Below, one piece after another: positions 1 to 5,251 of a stretch of DNA of 6,281 nt (positions are counted from its first letter, which is position 1; each line of letters opens with the position of its first letter). The notes beneath the pieces are model-generated. The model did not search any database, had not been told where the DNA came from, and was given only the letters and a program-made list of their open reading frames with translations. The DNA lies in NCBI GenBank assembly GCA_019347775.1, contig JAHWKP010000100.1, positions 1-6,281 on the forward strand, in the 5' to 3' direction. A program made the translations under genes and the position numbers. This DNA comes from Actinomycetota bacterium (GTDB lineage Bacteria > Actinomycetota > Acidimicrobiia > Acidimicrobiales > JAHWKP01).

Positions 1-231
1 CTGCAGAAACCGGGCCGGACGGTACATGTCCCATACCCACGCGTCTTCCAGCTCGATCTCGAAGAAGACCGACCCGTCCACCTGGCGGGTGTGCATCTCC
101 ACCTTGTTGGCCAGATAGAACCGGCGCTCGGTCTCCACCACGTACCGGAACATCGGCAAGACGTCCCGGTACTCCTTGTAGATCTGGAGCTCGACCTCGG
201 TCTCGTACCGCTCCAGGTCCTCTTCGCTCAT
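1..231 (-). CDS. DUF2469 family protein, N-terminal part (runs off the window)
   Basis: The first 77 codons are present and the 3' end lies beyond base 1. The protein starts MSEEDLERYETEVELQIYKE and contains VVETERRFYLANKVEM (about residues 34-49) and EDAWVWDMYRPARF (about 62-75). This closely resembles the small, roughly 100-residue DUF2469 proteins of actinobacteria such as Mycobacterium, as I remember them, so about three quarters of the gene is probably here. The ATG at 231-229 is preceded by GGGGAG with a 7-base spacer, which supports this start. The molecular function of the family is not established. It is acidic, has no signal peptide or membrane segment, and is probably cytoplasmic. 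In mycobacteria it follows rnhB, which follows lepB. Here it follows lepB directly after 64 bases, so it is probably co-transcribed with the ribosomal and export genes upstream. The family assignment is firm; the role is unknown. Confidence 0.93.
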   Translation of the reverse strand, partial: MSEEDLERYETEVELQIYKEYRDVLPMFRYVVETERRFYLANKVEMHTRQVDGSVFFEIELEDAWVWDMYRPARFLQ

Positions 232-238
232 CGGGCGA

Positions 239-244
239 CTCCCC
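239..244 (-). promoter_or_regulatory. Ribosome binding site of the DUF2469 gene
   Basis: GGGGAG on the minus strand lies 7 bases before the ATG at 231. This is a good Shine-Dalgarno match and supports independent translation initiation in the 64-base gap after lepB. I see no convincing promoter or terminator in that gap. Confidence 0.6.
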
Positions 245-295
245 GGCGTTGGAATCGGAAGCGTACCACCGGCCACCGACACGAAGGGGCCAGCC

Positions 296-940
296 TCACA
301 TCCGTCCCCAGCGGGTGACCGGCCAGACCCGGACGAACGCCCGCCCGATCACCTCCCGCTCCTGGATGAACGTGGGCCGGCTGTTGCACAGGAAGCGACT
401 GTCCTTGGAGTTCTCCCGGTTGTCGCCCATCACCCAGAGGCCGCCCTGCGGGATGGCCACGGGGTCGAAATCGCTGGTGAAGACGCCTGGCGGCAGGTAG
501 GGCTCGACGAGGCGGCGGCCGTTCACGAACACGGCGCCGTCGCGTCCCTCGACTGTCTCACCGGGTAGGCCGATCACCCGCTTGATGAAGTCTTGCTCCT
601 GCTGCGGAGGGTCGACCAGGTGCAACCAGCGGCCGATGTCGCGCAACGGGCGGAGGAAGAACGACACATCGTCTTCGACGGCTGGGCGTCCGTCCTCCTC
701 CGTGCCGTATCCAGGCGGGAAAACCACAATGTCGCCCCGATTGGGCTCCCGGTAAACATAGGAAAGGCGAGACACGAGGACCCGGTCATTGAGCTGGAGC
801 TGCGGCAGCATCGAGCCGGACGGGATCACCCGCACATCGACCGCAACCAGTCGTGCGACCACGACCATGGCGAACGCCAGCAAGATGATGGCCACTACTT
901 CGACCAACACCCGCTTGGCCGTGGCCGGCTGCGCCGGCAT
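296..940 (-). CDS. lepB: Signal peptidase I
   Basis: This is the membrane-bound serine protease (family S26) that removes signal peptides from exported preproteins on the outer face of the membrane. Counting 214 residues from the ATG, one hydrophobic segment covers about 11-34. It is followed by the catalytic serine box PSGSM (40-44, nucleophile Ser43), DRVLVSRLSY and RGDIVVF (52-74), the general-base box DFIKRVIGLPGE (117-128, Lys120), and GDNRENSKDSR (172-182). All S26 boxes are intact. The start is uncertain. The chosen ATG at 940-938 has GAAGGG nine bases upstream. A TTG at 994-992 would add 18 acidic residues (IAWDLRDERED...) and sit 22 bases after the rplS stop, but has no Shine-Dalgarno sequence. 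The frame stays open further upstream only because it overlaps rplS. A residue stretch of about 75-116 separates the Ser and Lys boxes, including WLHLVDPPQQEQ. Placement after rplS is as in other actinobacteria. Confidence 0.93.
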   Translation of the reverse strand: MPAQPATAKRVLVEVVAIILLAFAMVVVARLVAVDVRVIPSGSMLPQLQLNDRVLVSRLSYVYREPNRGDIVVFPPGYGTEEDGRPAVEDDVSFFLRPLRDIGRWLHLVDPPQQEQDFIKRVIGLPGETVEGRDGAVFVNGRRLVEPYLPPGVFTSDFDPVAIPQGGLWVMGDNRENSKDSRFLCNSRPTFIQEREVIGRAFVRVWPVTRWGRM

Positions 941-1016
941 GGGCGGAAGCCCTTCGAGGTCTTCCCGCTCGTCGCGGAGATCCCAGGCGATCAACTTTGG
1001 GTCGGTGGCCGCCCGC

Positions 1017-1559
1017 TCAGGACTCAGCTGAAGCGGTTTCGGCCTCTTCGCCCTGCTCGGCTGCGGGAGCTTCGGTCTGGTCGGCGACAGGCGCCTCGGT
1101 CTGCTCCGCGGCGGCGACCTCGGCTGAGGCGGTCTGCTCCGCGGCCGCGGCATCCTCGGCCGCAGCCGCCCGGGCGGCAGCCCGCGCCTTGCCCTTCTCA
1201 CCAGGCAGAGGCCTCGGCGTCTGCTTTTCCTTGATCTTGGCCGCCTTGCCGATGCGATCGCGCAGGTAGTACAGCTTGGCCCGGCGCACCTGGCCCCGAG
1301 CGGTTACCTCGATGTGATCGAGAACCGGCGAATGAACCGGGAAGGTCCGCTCGACCCCCACGCCGAAGCTGATCTTGCGCACGGTGAAGGTCTCCCGCGC
1401 GCCGGAGCCCTGCCTGCGGATGACCGCTCCCTGGAAGACCTGCACACGCTCCCGAGCGCCTTCGATCACCTTCACATGGACCTTGAGCGTGTCACCCGGG
1501 GAAAAGGCGGGCACGTCGTCGCGGAGCGACGGCATGTCTATGAAATCGGTGCGGTTCAT
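1017..1559 (-). CDS. rplS: 50S ribosomal protein L19 (bL19) with Ala/Glu-rich C-terminal tail
   Basis: bL19 is a large-subunit protein near the 30S-50S interface. Residues 1-113 are a complete L19 core: LRDDVPAFSPGDTLKV (12-27), VFQGAVIRRQG (41-51), FTVRKISFGVGVERTFPVHSP (58-78) and RRAKLYYLRDRIGKAAKIKEK (92-112). The usual family length is about 113-120 residues. This protein has 180, because of a tail of about 67 residues. The tail starts basic (PGEKGKARAAARAA) and becomes acidic and low in complexity, with repeated AEQT/ADQTEAP units. Part of it is encoded by a 33-bp tandem repeat. The ATG at 1559-1557 gives the expected family N-terminus. An AAGGAG lies upstream, but with a long 12-base spacer. 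The gene is 129 bases downstream of trmD, with a structured repeat in between, and ends just before lepB. The core assignment is certain. The tail may be a disordered extension; its function is unknown. Confidence 0.97.
   Translation of the reverse strand: MNRTDFIDMPSLRDDVPAFSPGDTLKVHVKVIEGARERVQVFQGAVIRRQGSGARETFTVRKISFGVGVERTFPVHSPVLDHIEVTARGQVRRAKLYYLRDRIGKAAKIKEKQTPRPLPGEKGKARAAARAAAAEDAAAAEQTASAEVAAAEQTEAPVADQTEAPAAEQGEEAETASAES
1097..1145 (-). repeat. 33-bp-period tandem repeat in the rplS tail
   Basis: The 16-base string cggtctgctccgcggc (plus strand) occurs at 1097-1112 and again at 1130-1145, an offset of exactly 33 bases (11 codons). It encodes the related protein units AAAEQTASAEV and AAAEQTEAPV, followed by the weaker copies ADQTEAPA and AEQGEEA. 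The period is a multiple of three, so gain or loss of a unit would change the tail length without breaking the frame. Confidence 0.75.
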
Positions 1560-1571
1560 GGCGCGTCGGTA

Positions 1572-1577
1572 CTCCTT
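1572..1577 (-). promoter_or_regulatory. Ribosome binding site of rplS
   Basis: AAGGAG on the minus strand is the strongest Shine-Dalgarno match before rplS. The spacer to the ATG at 1559 is 12 bases, longer than the usual 5-9. No in-frame start lies closer, and the L19 N-terminus fits the ATG. Either initiation tolerates the long spacer or it is a mild brake on expression. Confidence 0.55.
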
Positions 1578-1583
1578 GTTATC

Positions 1584-1638
1584 GGCTCTTCGCGCAAGCG
1601 CTCATCGCGGTGCGTGCGGGGCCCCCAACCCCGCCCGC
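1584..1638 (-). repeat. Structured interspersed repeat, copy 1 (trmD-rplS gap)
   Basis: Bases 1584-1608 are a 25-bp sequence identical to 2427-2451. A 3-base spacer follows, then a GC-rich inverted repeat with arms 1612-1621 and 1629-1638. The arms make nine base pairs with one internal mismatch (1615/1635) and leave a 7-base loop that reads TTGGGGG on the transcribed strand. In the direction of transcription the hairpin comes first and the conserved block second, ending 24 bases before the rplS ATG. No T-tract follows the hairpin, so it is not a typical intrinsic terminator. The 25-mer contains the near-palindrome GCGCTTGCGC. The shared architecture with copy 2 marks this as a defined element. 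I do not recognise a named family with certainty. Confidence 0.85.
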
Positions 1639-1688
1639 GCGGCTCTAATGCTCGCGGTGGATAACCCTAGCCGAGGCTGCCTGCCTCC

Positions 1689-2420
1689 CTAGCCCAGGTT
1701 GCCCGCCTCCAGTTCGCTCAGCAGCCTCTGTTCCTCTTCCGAGAGGCCGCCACGGGCGGCGATGAGGTCAGGACGTCGCTCCAGCGTGCGGGCGATCGAC
1801 TGGGCCCGGCGCCACCTGGCAACCCGCGCGTGGTCCCCCGACAACAGAACCTCCGGGACGGTCCAGCCCCGGAAATCTGCCGGGCGAGTGAATTGAGGGT
1901 GCTCCACGAAACCCGCCCGGAACGACTCCTCCTCGCCGGACGCCGCGTTTCCCATGACGCCTGGAACCAGCCGTGTTACCGCCTCCACCACCGCCATGGC
2001 CGGTACCTCTCCCCCCGCCAGCACCGCATCACCCACGCTGATCTCGCCGTCGGCGAGGTGGTCGGCTACCCGCTGGTCGACGCCCTCGTAACGCCCGCAG
2101 ATGAGCGAAAGCCCCTCGCCCCGGGCCAACTCCACGACGAGTTGCTGATCCAGAGGCCTGCCGGCGGCTGAAAGCACATAGAGCGGACGAGGGGGCTCGA
2201 CCGCCTCGACCGCCTGGAACACGGGATCCGGCGACAGCACCATGCCGGCGCCCCCACCGAAGGGGGAATCGTCGACCGCCTGGTGGACCCCGCCCGCCCA
2301 ATCCCTCAGGTTGTGGGCCCGTAGATCCAGCGACCCGACGGCCCGCGCCTTGCCGATCAGTCCGGTGTCGAAGAAAGCCTCGATCAGATCCGGAAAGATC
2401 GTAAAGACATCAATCCTCAT
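1689..2420 (-). CDS. trmD: tRNA (guanine37-N1)-methyltransferase
   Basis: TrmD transfers a methyl group from S-adenosylmethionine to N1 of G37 in tRNAs carrying G36G37, which prevents +1 frameshifting. At 243 residues it has the normal family length, and the start MRIDVFTIFPD is typical. Visible motifs are DDSPFGGGAGMVL (50-62), the trefoil-knot cofactor region LICGRYEGVDQRV (106-118) and EISVGDAVLAGGEVPAM (126-142), the conserved Arg150 in VTRLVPGVMGN (148-158), and TRPADFRGWTVPEVLLSGDHARVARWRR (178-205). The position equivalent to the catalytic Asp169 of E. coli TrmD is Glu165, within SGEEESF (161-167). The gene overlaps the rimM stop by four bases (ATGA), so its translation is probably coupled to rimM. 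The bases just before its start belong to repeat copy 2, whose GAAGAG is the only weak Shine-Dalgarno candidate. It ends with TAG at 1691-1689. Confidence 0.97.
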   Translation of the reverse strand: MRIDVFTIFPDLIEAFFDTGLIGKARAVGSLDLRAHNLRDWAGGVHQAVDDSPFGGGAGMVLSPDPVFQAVEAVEPPRPLYVLSAAGRPLDQQLVVELARGEGLSLICGRYEGVDQRVADHLADGEISVGDAVLAGGEVPAMAVVEAVTRLVPGVMGNAASGEEESFRAGFVEHPQFTRPADFRGWTVPEVLLSGDHARVARWRRAQSIARTLERRPDLIAARGGLSEEEQRLLSELEAGNLG

Positions 2421-2965
2421 ACTGTTGGCTCTTCGCGCAAGCGCTCATCGCTGTCTGCGGGGGGCCCCACCCCCGCAGCTTCGCCGGAGCGTGATGACAC
2501 TTCGATCAGGCCTTCGGGGATGTCGACTTTGACGGTTCGGTCCTCGTGGGAGACGACGAACTTGCACGGAATCAGTCCGCCATTGTCGAGCACCAGAAGG
2601 TCGCTGGCGGGATTGTTCTCTACCGAGTTCACGGTCCCGAGTTCGCTGCCGTCGCTGTCGATTACAGACGAGCCGATCAACTCGTGGACCCACAGCGCAT
2701 CTTCGTCGCGATCGTCCTCGGGGGGTTCGGCGAGGAGGACCTTGCCCCGCAGGTCGTCGGCCTGCTCGCGGCTGCCGATGCCTTCGAACTGCACGAGGTG
2801 ACGGTCCTGGAACGGGCGCGAGGCCGTCACGGTGAGAACGGCCGTCTCGACGTCGAAGACGGTGCCGGGATCGAGCCGGCCCGCTCGGTTCGTCGTCAGC
2901 TGTACAACCACCTCGCCGCGCAACCCGTGGGGCCGCACGATACGGCCTATCTCGAGTAGGCCCAC
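2417..2965 (-). CDS. rimM: Ribosome maturation factor RimM
   Basis: RimM binds ribosomal protein uS19 and helps maturation of the 30S head region. The 182 residues hold the N-terminal RimM barrel with GRIVRPHGLRGEV (7-19), RHLVQFEGIGSREQADDLRG (55-74), and a PRC-barrel domain around ALWVHELIGSSVIDSDGSELGTV (90-112), NNPASDLLVLDNG (117-129) and IPEGLIE (149-155). The conserved fold ends near residue 156. The last 26 residues (SSRSGEAAGVGPPADSDERLREEPTV) look unrelated to the family. Residues 163-180 are encoded by repeat copy 2: residues 163-171 by its hairpin and 172-180 by its 25-bp block. The start is GTG at 2965-2963, because GLLEIGRIVRPHG is the proper N-terminus. No clear Shine-Dalgarno sequence precedes it, but the khpA stop is only 10 bases upstream, which suggests translational coupling. 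The 3' end overlaps trmD as ATGA. Confidence 0.97.
   Translation of the reverse strand: MGLLEIGRIVRPHGLRGEVVVQLTTNRAGRLDPGTVFDVETAVLTVTASRPFQDRHLVQFEGIGSREQADDLRGKVLLAEPPEDDRDEDALWVHELIGSSVIDSDGSELGTVNSVENNPASDLLVLDNGGLIPCKFVVSHEDRTVKVDIPEGLIEVSSRSGEAAGVGPPADSDERLREEPTV
2427..2478 (-). repeat. Structured interspersed repeat, copy 2 (inside the 3' end of rimM)
   Basis: Bases 2427-2451 match 1584-1608 perfectly over 25 bp. After a 3-base spacer comes a perfect 9-bp inverted repeat (arms 2455-2463 and 2470-2478; ctgcggggg and cccccgcag) with a 6-base loop. The layout, orientation and spacing equal those of copy 1, although the arm sequences differ. This copy is translated as the end of RimM and finishes 6 bases before the trmD ATG at 2420. 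No T-tract follows the hairpin. Confidence 0.87.
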
Positions 2966-2975
2966 CGGCTTTGGA

Positions 2976-3254
2976 TCAGTCGATTATCTCGACGTCCGCG
3001 TCGAGGCCTTCCTTGGCTGCCGCGGCGCGCACGAGCGTGCGGATGGACTGAATCACGTGACCGCGACGGCCGATAATCCGACCGACATCGTCGGGCGCGG
3101 TGAACACCTGGAACTCGATACGGCCTCGATCTTCGATGGTTTCGATCGAGACGGAGTCCGGATCCTCGACCAGCTCACGAACGATGAAGTCGAGCACGTT
3201 GTGCGCAGTGTCGCCTGATACCTGGTTGCCCACGTCCTCCTGCACGTCGCTCAT
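2976..3254 (-). CDS. khpA: KhpA-type KH-domain RNA-binding protein
   Basis: This is a small protein of 92 residues with a single KH domain. The RNA-binding signature DVGRIIGRRGHVIQSIRTLVRAAAAKEG spans 56-83, with the GxxG loop as GRRG (62-65). Family members are usually about 75-80 residues; the extra length is an acidic N-terminus of about 14 residues (MSDVQEDVGNQVSG) before the helix AHNVLDFIVRELVEDPDSV. KhpA proteins in Gram-positive bacteria bind many RNAs, often with KhpB/Jag, and affect cell division and small-RNA biology. That role is inferred for this gene from family and position. Its place between rpsP and rimM is the usual one. The ATG overlaps the rpsP TGA by four bases (ATGA), and no good Shine-Dalgarno sequence is visible, so translation probably depends on rpsP. 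A later start near Val20 is possible but would remove the first helix. Confidence 0.93.
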   Translation of the reverse strand: MSDVQEDVGNQVSGDTAHNVLDFIVRELVEDPDSVSIETIEDRGRIEFQVFTAPDDVGRIIGRRGHVIQSIRTLVRAAAAKEGLDADVEIID

Positions 3255-3688
3255 GACGCGTCGGTCTCAGTCGCCTCGGCGGCTGTTTCGGCCTCCGGCT
3301 CAGCTGCCTCGGAGGCAGGAGTTTCGGGTTCAGCCGCAGCAGCCTCAGGCTCAGCTGCCGGGGCCTCTGCCTTGAGGGGCTCCGCTGCCTTGGCGGGCTC
3401 GGGCTTGGCCGGGTGGACGCGAGGCGGGTCGCCGGGCTTGAACTGCTCCCACGTGCCGCTGATCCTCAGCAGCTTCTCGACGGTCTCAGTCGGCTGAGCC
3501 CCCTCGCGGAGCCAGCGCAGCACCTTCTCGTCCTCGATGAGGATCGTCGAGGGCTCGTGGCGGGGCTGATAGGTGCCCACGATCTCGATGAATCGACCGT
3601 CACGCGGCGAACGGGCGTCGGCCGCTACCACCCGATAGGTGGGTTGCTTCGTCTTGCCGACTCGCATGAGCCGCAACTTCACTGCCAC
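3251..3688 (-). CDS. rpsP: 30S ribosomal protein S16 (bS16) with Ala/Pro/Glu-rich tail
   Basis: bS16 binds 16S rRNA early in 30S assembly. The core (about residues 1-86) is complete: MAVKLRLMRVGKTKQPTYRVVAADARSPRDGRFIEIVGTY (1-40), ILIEDEKVLRWLREGAQPTETVEKLL (49-74) and GTWEQFKPG (78-86). From about residue 87 to 145 there is a low-complexity tail of Ala, Pro and Glu (HPAKPEPAKAAEP..., AEPEAAAAEPETPASEAAEPEAE). It is basic at its start and strongly acidic at its end. C-terminal extensions of bS16 are known in actinobacteria, so the tail is unusual only in composition. The start is GTG at 3688-3686, with AGGAG upstream at an 8-base spacer. It lies 48 bases after ffh, and its stop overlaps the khpA start as ATGA. 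Confidence 0.97.
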   Translation of the reverse strand: MAVKLRLMRVGKTKQPTYRVVAADARSPRDGRFIEIVGTYQPRHEPSTILIEDEKVLRWLREGAQPTETVEKLLRISGTWEQFKPGDPPRVHPAKPEPAKAAEPLKAEAPAAEPEAAAAEPETPASEAAEPEAETAAEATETDAS

Positions 3689-3696
3689 TGTCTGAT

Positions 3697-3701
3697 CTCC
3701 T
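3697..3701 (-). promoter_or_regulatory. Ribosome binding site of rpsP
   Basis: AGGAG on the minus strand lies 8 bases before the GTG at 3688. It is the strongest Shine-Dalgarno sequence at optimal distance in the window and fixes the GTG start of rpsP. Confidence 0.75.
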
Positions 3702-3737
3702 GTCGTGTGTTTCCCGGATTTCCCATGACTTCCGGCT

Positions 3738-5207
3738 TCAACCCCGCGGGGTGTCCTTCAGCATCTCTGCCAGCAGGTCCTCCGGTCGGCCATCAGCGGC
3801 CCCCGCAGGCACCGGCGCAGCGCCGTTCGGGCCAATCTTTGCTTTACGACCCTTGCCCTTCTTGCCGGCCTTCCCCATTCCTGGGATCCGGGCGACGTTC
3901 CTCATCATCTTCTGCATTTCCTTGAACTGTTTGAGCAGCATGTTCACGTCAGACGTGGTCAAACCGCTGCCCTTGGCGATACGCGACCGGCGGGAACCGT
4001 CGATAAGGCGGGGGTCCCGGCGTTCGGCCGGTGTCATCGACCGGATGATCGCCTCGACCCGGGCGATTTCCCGGTCGTCCACTTCAGCGTCCTTCAACTC
4101 CTTGGGGAGCCCAGGAAGCATACCCACCAGCGACTGGAGCGGGCCCATCTTCTTGACCTGTTGCAGCTGCTCCAAGAAATCCTCGAGCGTCAACTGGCCT
4201 TCCGCTAGTGCGGCTGCACCCTTGCTGGCCACGTCGGCGTCGAAGTTGGCTTCCGCCTTTTCGATCAGCGTGAGCATGTCGCCCATACCCAGGATGCGGC
4301 CCGCCATGCGGTCGGGATGGAATGCCTCCAGGTCGGACAGCTTCTCCCCGACCGAGGCGAAAGCGATGGGTCGGCCGACGACCTGCTTCACCGAGAGCGC
4401 CGCTCCGCCGCGGGCGTCGCTGTCGAGCTTGGAGAGCAGGATGCCGTCGAGGGCCAGACGGTCGTGGAACTCCCGGGCGACGGTCACCGCCTCCTGGCCG
4501 GCCATGGCATCTATGACCAGAAACGTGTAATCGGGCTCGACCGCCTCAGAAATGTTGGCGACTTCGGCCATGAGCGCGTCGTCGAGCGTGTGGCGTCCGG
4601 CGGTGTCGACGATGAGCACATCCCGTCCGCGGCGGCGGGCCTCTTCGAGACCGCCCTTCGCCACGGCCACGGGGTCGTTTGTCCCCGGGGCCGCGGGGGT
4701 GTCCCCCGAGTGATGGTCGGCGCCGGTCGACCAGACCGGCACGCCCGCCTGGCGCCCAAGCACCTCGAGCTGGGTAATGGCAGCCGGGCGCTGCAGGTCG
4801 GCGGCGACCAACAGCGGGTTGCGTCCCTGCTGTTTGAACCAGAGGCCGAGCTTTCCGGCCGCGGTGGTCTTACCGGCACCCTGGAGTCCGGCCAGCAGAA
4901 CCACGGTGGGCGGCTTGGACGAGTAGGTGATCCTCAGGCTCTCGCCGCCCAGGGCCGAGATCAGTTCCTGGTGGACGATCTTGACGACCTGCTGAGCCGG
5001 ACTGAGGCTGGCCGAAAGATCGGCTCCGAGGCACTGCTCGCGGATGCGAGACACCATCTGTCGGGCGACGCCCAGCTCGACGTCCGCCTCCAGGAGGGCG
5101 ACCCGGATCTCGCGGAGAGCGGCGTCTACCTCTTCGGGACCAAGCCGTCCCCGGCCGCGAAGGCGCGTGAAGATCCCCTCGAAGCGGCCGGAAAGAGACT
5201 CGAACAT
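3738..5207 (-). CDS. ffh: Signal recognition particle GTPase Ffh (SRP54)
   Basis: Ffh binds the 4.5S-type SRP RNA and the signal sequences of nascent membrane and exported proteins, and delivers ribosomes to FtsY. All three domains are visible in the 489 residues. The N domain covers about 1-95 (LREIRVALLEADVEL, 31-45). The G domain has G1 GLQGAGKTT (107-115), DLQRPAA (137-143), G3 DTAGR (201-205), DAMAGQEAV (233-241), G4 SKLDSDARGG (259-268) and the closing FASVGEKLSDLEAFHPDRMAGRILGMGD (283-310). The methionine-rich M domain runs from about 325 to 440, with the RNA-binding SRRSRIAKGSG (405-415) and LLKQFKEMQKMMRNV (424-438). A loop of roughly 13 extra residues relative to E. coli (about 163-176) precedes the G3 strand; I recall similar loops in actinobacterial Ffh. 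The tail is lysine-rich, then acidic. The ATG at 5207 has only a weak GGA six bases upstream. A 12-bp palindrome (3741-3752) covers the last codons. Confidence 0.98.
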   Translation of the reverse strand: MFESLSGRFEGIFTRLRGRGRLGPEEVDAALREIRVALLEADVELGVARQMVSRIREQCLGADLSASLSPAQQVVKIVHQELISALGGESLRITYSSKPPTVVLLAGLQGAGKTTAAGKLGLWFKQQGRNPLLVAADLQRPAAITQLEVLGRQAGVPVWSTGADHHSGDTPAAPGTNDPVAVAKGGLEEARRRGRDVLIVDTAGRHTLDDALMAEVANISEAVEPDYTFLVIDAMAGQEAVTVAREFHDRLALDGILLSKLDSDARGGAALSVKQVVGRPIAFASVGEKLSDLEAFHPDRMAGRILGMGDMLTLIEKAEANFDADVASKGAAALAEGQLTLEDFLEQLQQVKKMGPLQSLVGMLPGLPKELKDAEVDDREIARVEAIIRSMTPAERRDPRLIDGSRRSRIAKGSGLTTSDVNMLLKQFKEMQKMMRNVARIPGMGKAGKKGKGRKAKIGPNGAAPVPAGAADGRPEDLLAEMLKDTPRG

Positions 5208-5251
5208 GAACGTTCCAGGGTAGTTGCCGCCCTACCGGCGGTGGTCAGCGC

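Noticed and set aside
941..1201. Extension of lepB upstream into rplS (extra Arg/Pro-rich N-terminus)
   Set aside because: The added residues are the out-of-frame reading of the rplS tail. The likely starts are the ATG at 940 or, less likely, the TTG at 994.
593..1234. Open plus-strand frame of 213 codons opposite lepB and rplS
   Set aside because: The product is Arg/Pro-rich and without motifs, and it runs across two well-supported genes on the other strand. This is a codon-bias shadow.
1612..1638. Hairpin of repeat copy 1 as an intrinsic terminator after trmD
   Set aside because: No run of T follows the stem on the transcribed strand, and an equivalent hairpin lies within coding sequence in rimM. 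It fits better as part of the repeat.
1660..1672. TAGGGT as a -10 element of an internal promoter for rplS
   Set aside because: There is no convincing -35 at the right distance. A single hexamer match in GC-rich DNA is weak evidence.
3680..3726. Fifteen-codon frame (MGNPGNTRQEIRQWQ) overlapping the rpsP start as a leader peptide
   Set aside because: No properly spaced Shine-Dalgarno sequence precedes its ATG, and the region is explained by the rpsP ribosome binding site. Nothing supports translation.
3741..3752. Perfect 12-bp palindrome accccgcggggt at the end of ffh as a terminator
   Set aside because: It has no loop, lies within the last codons, and is not followed by a T-tract. rpsP follows closely with its own ribosome binding site, so read-through is expected.
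5203..5215. GAAC-N6-GTTC and the palindrome GAACGTTC at the ffh start, resembling an actinobacterial LexA box
   Set aside because: The LexA box has a four-base spacer between GAAC and GTTC; here it is six. The match also overlaps the start codon, and ffh is not an expected SOS gene.
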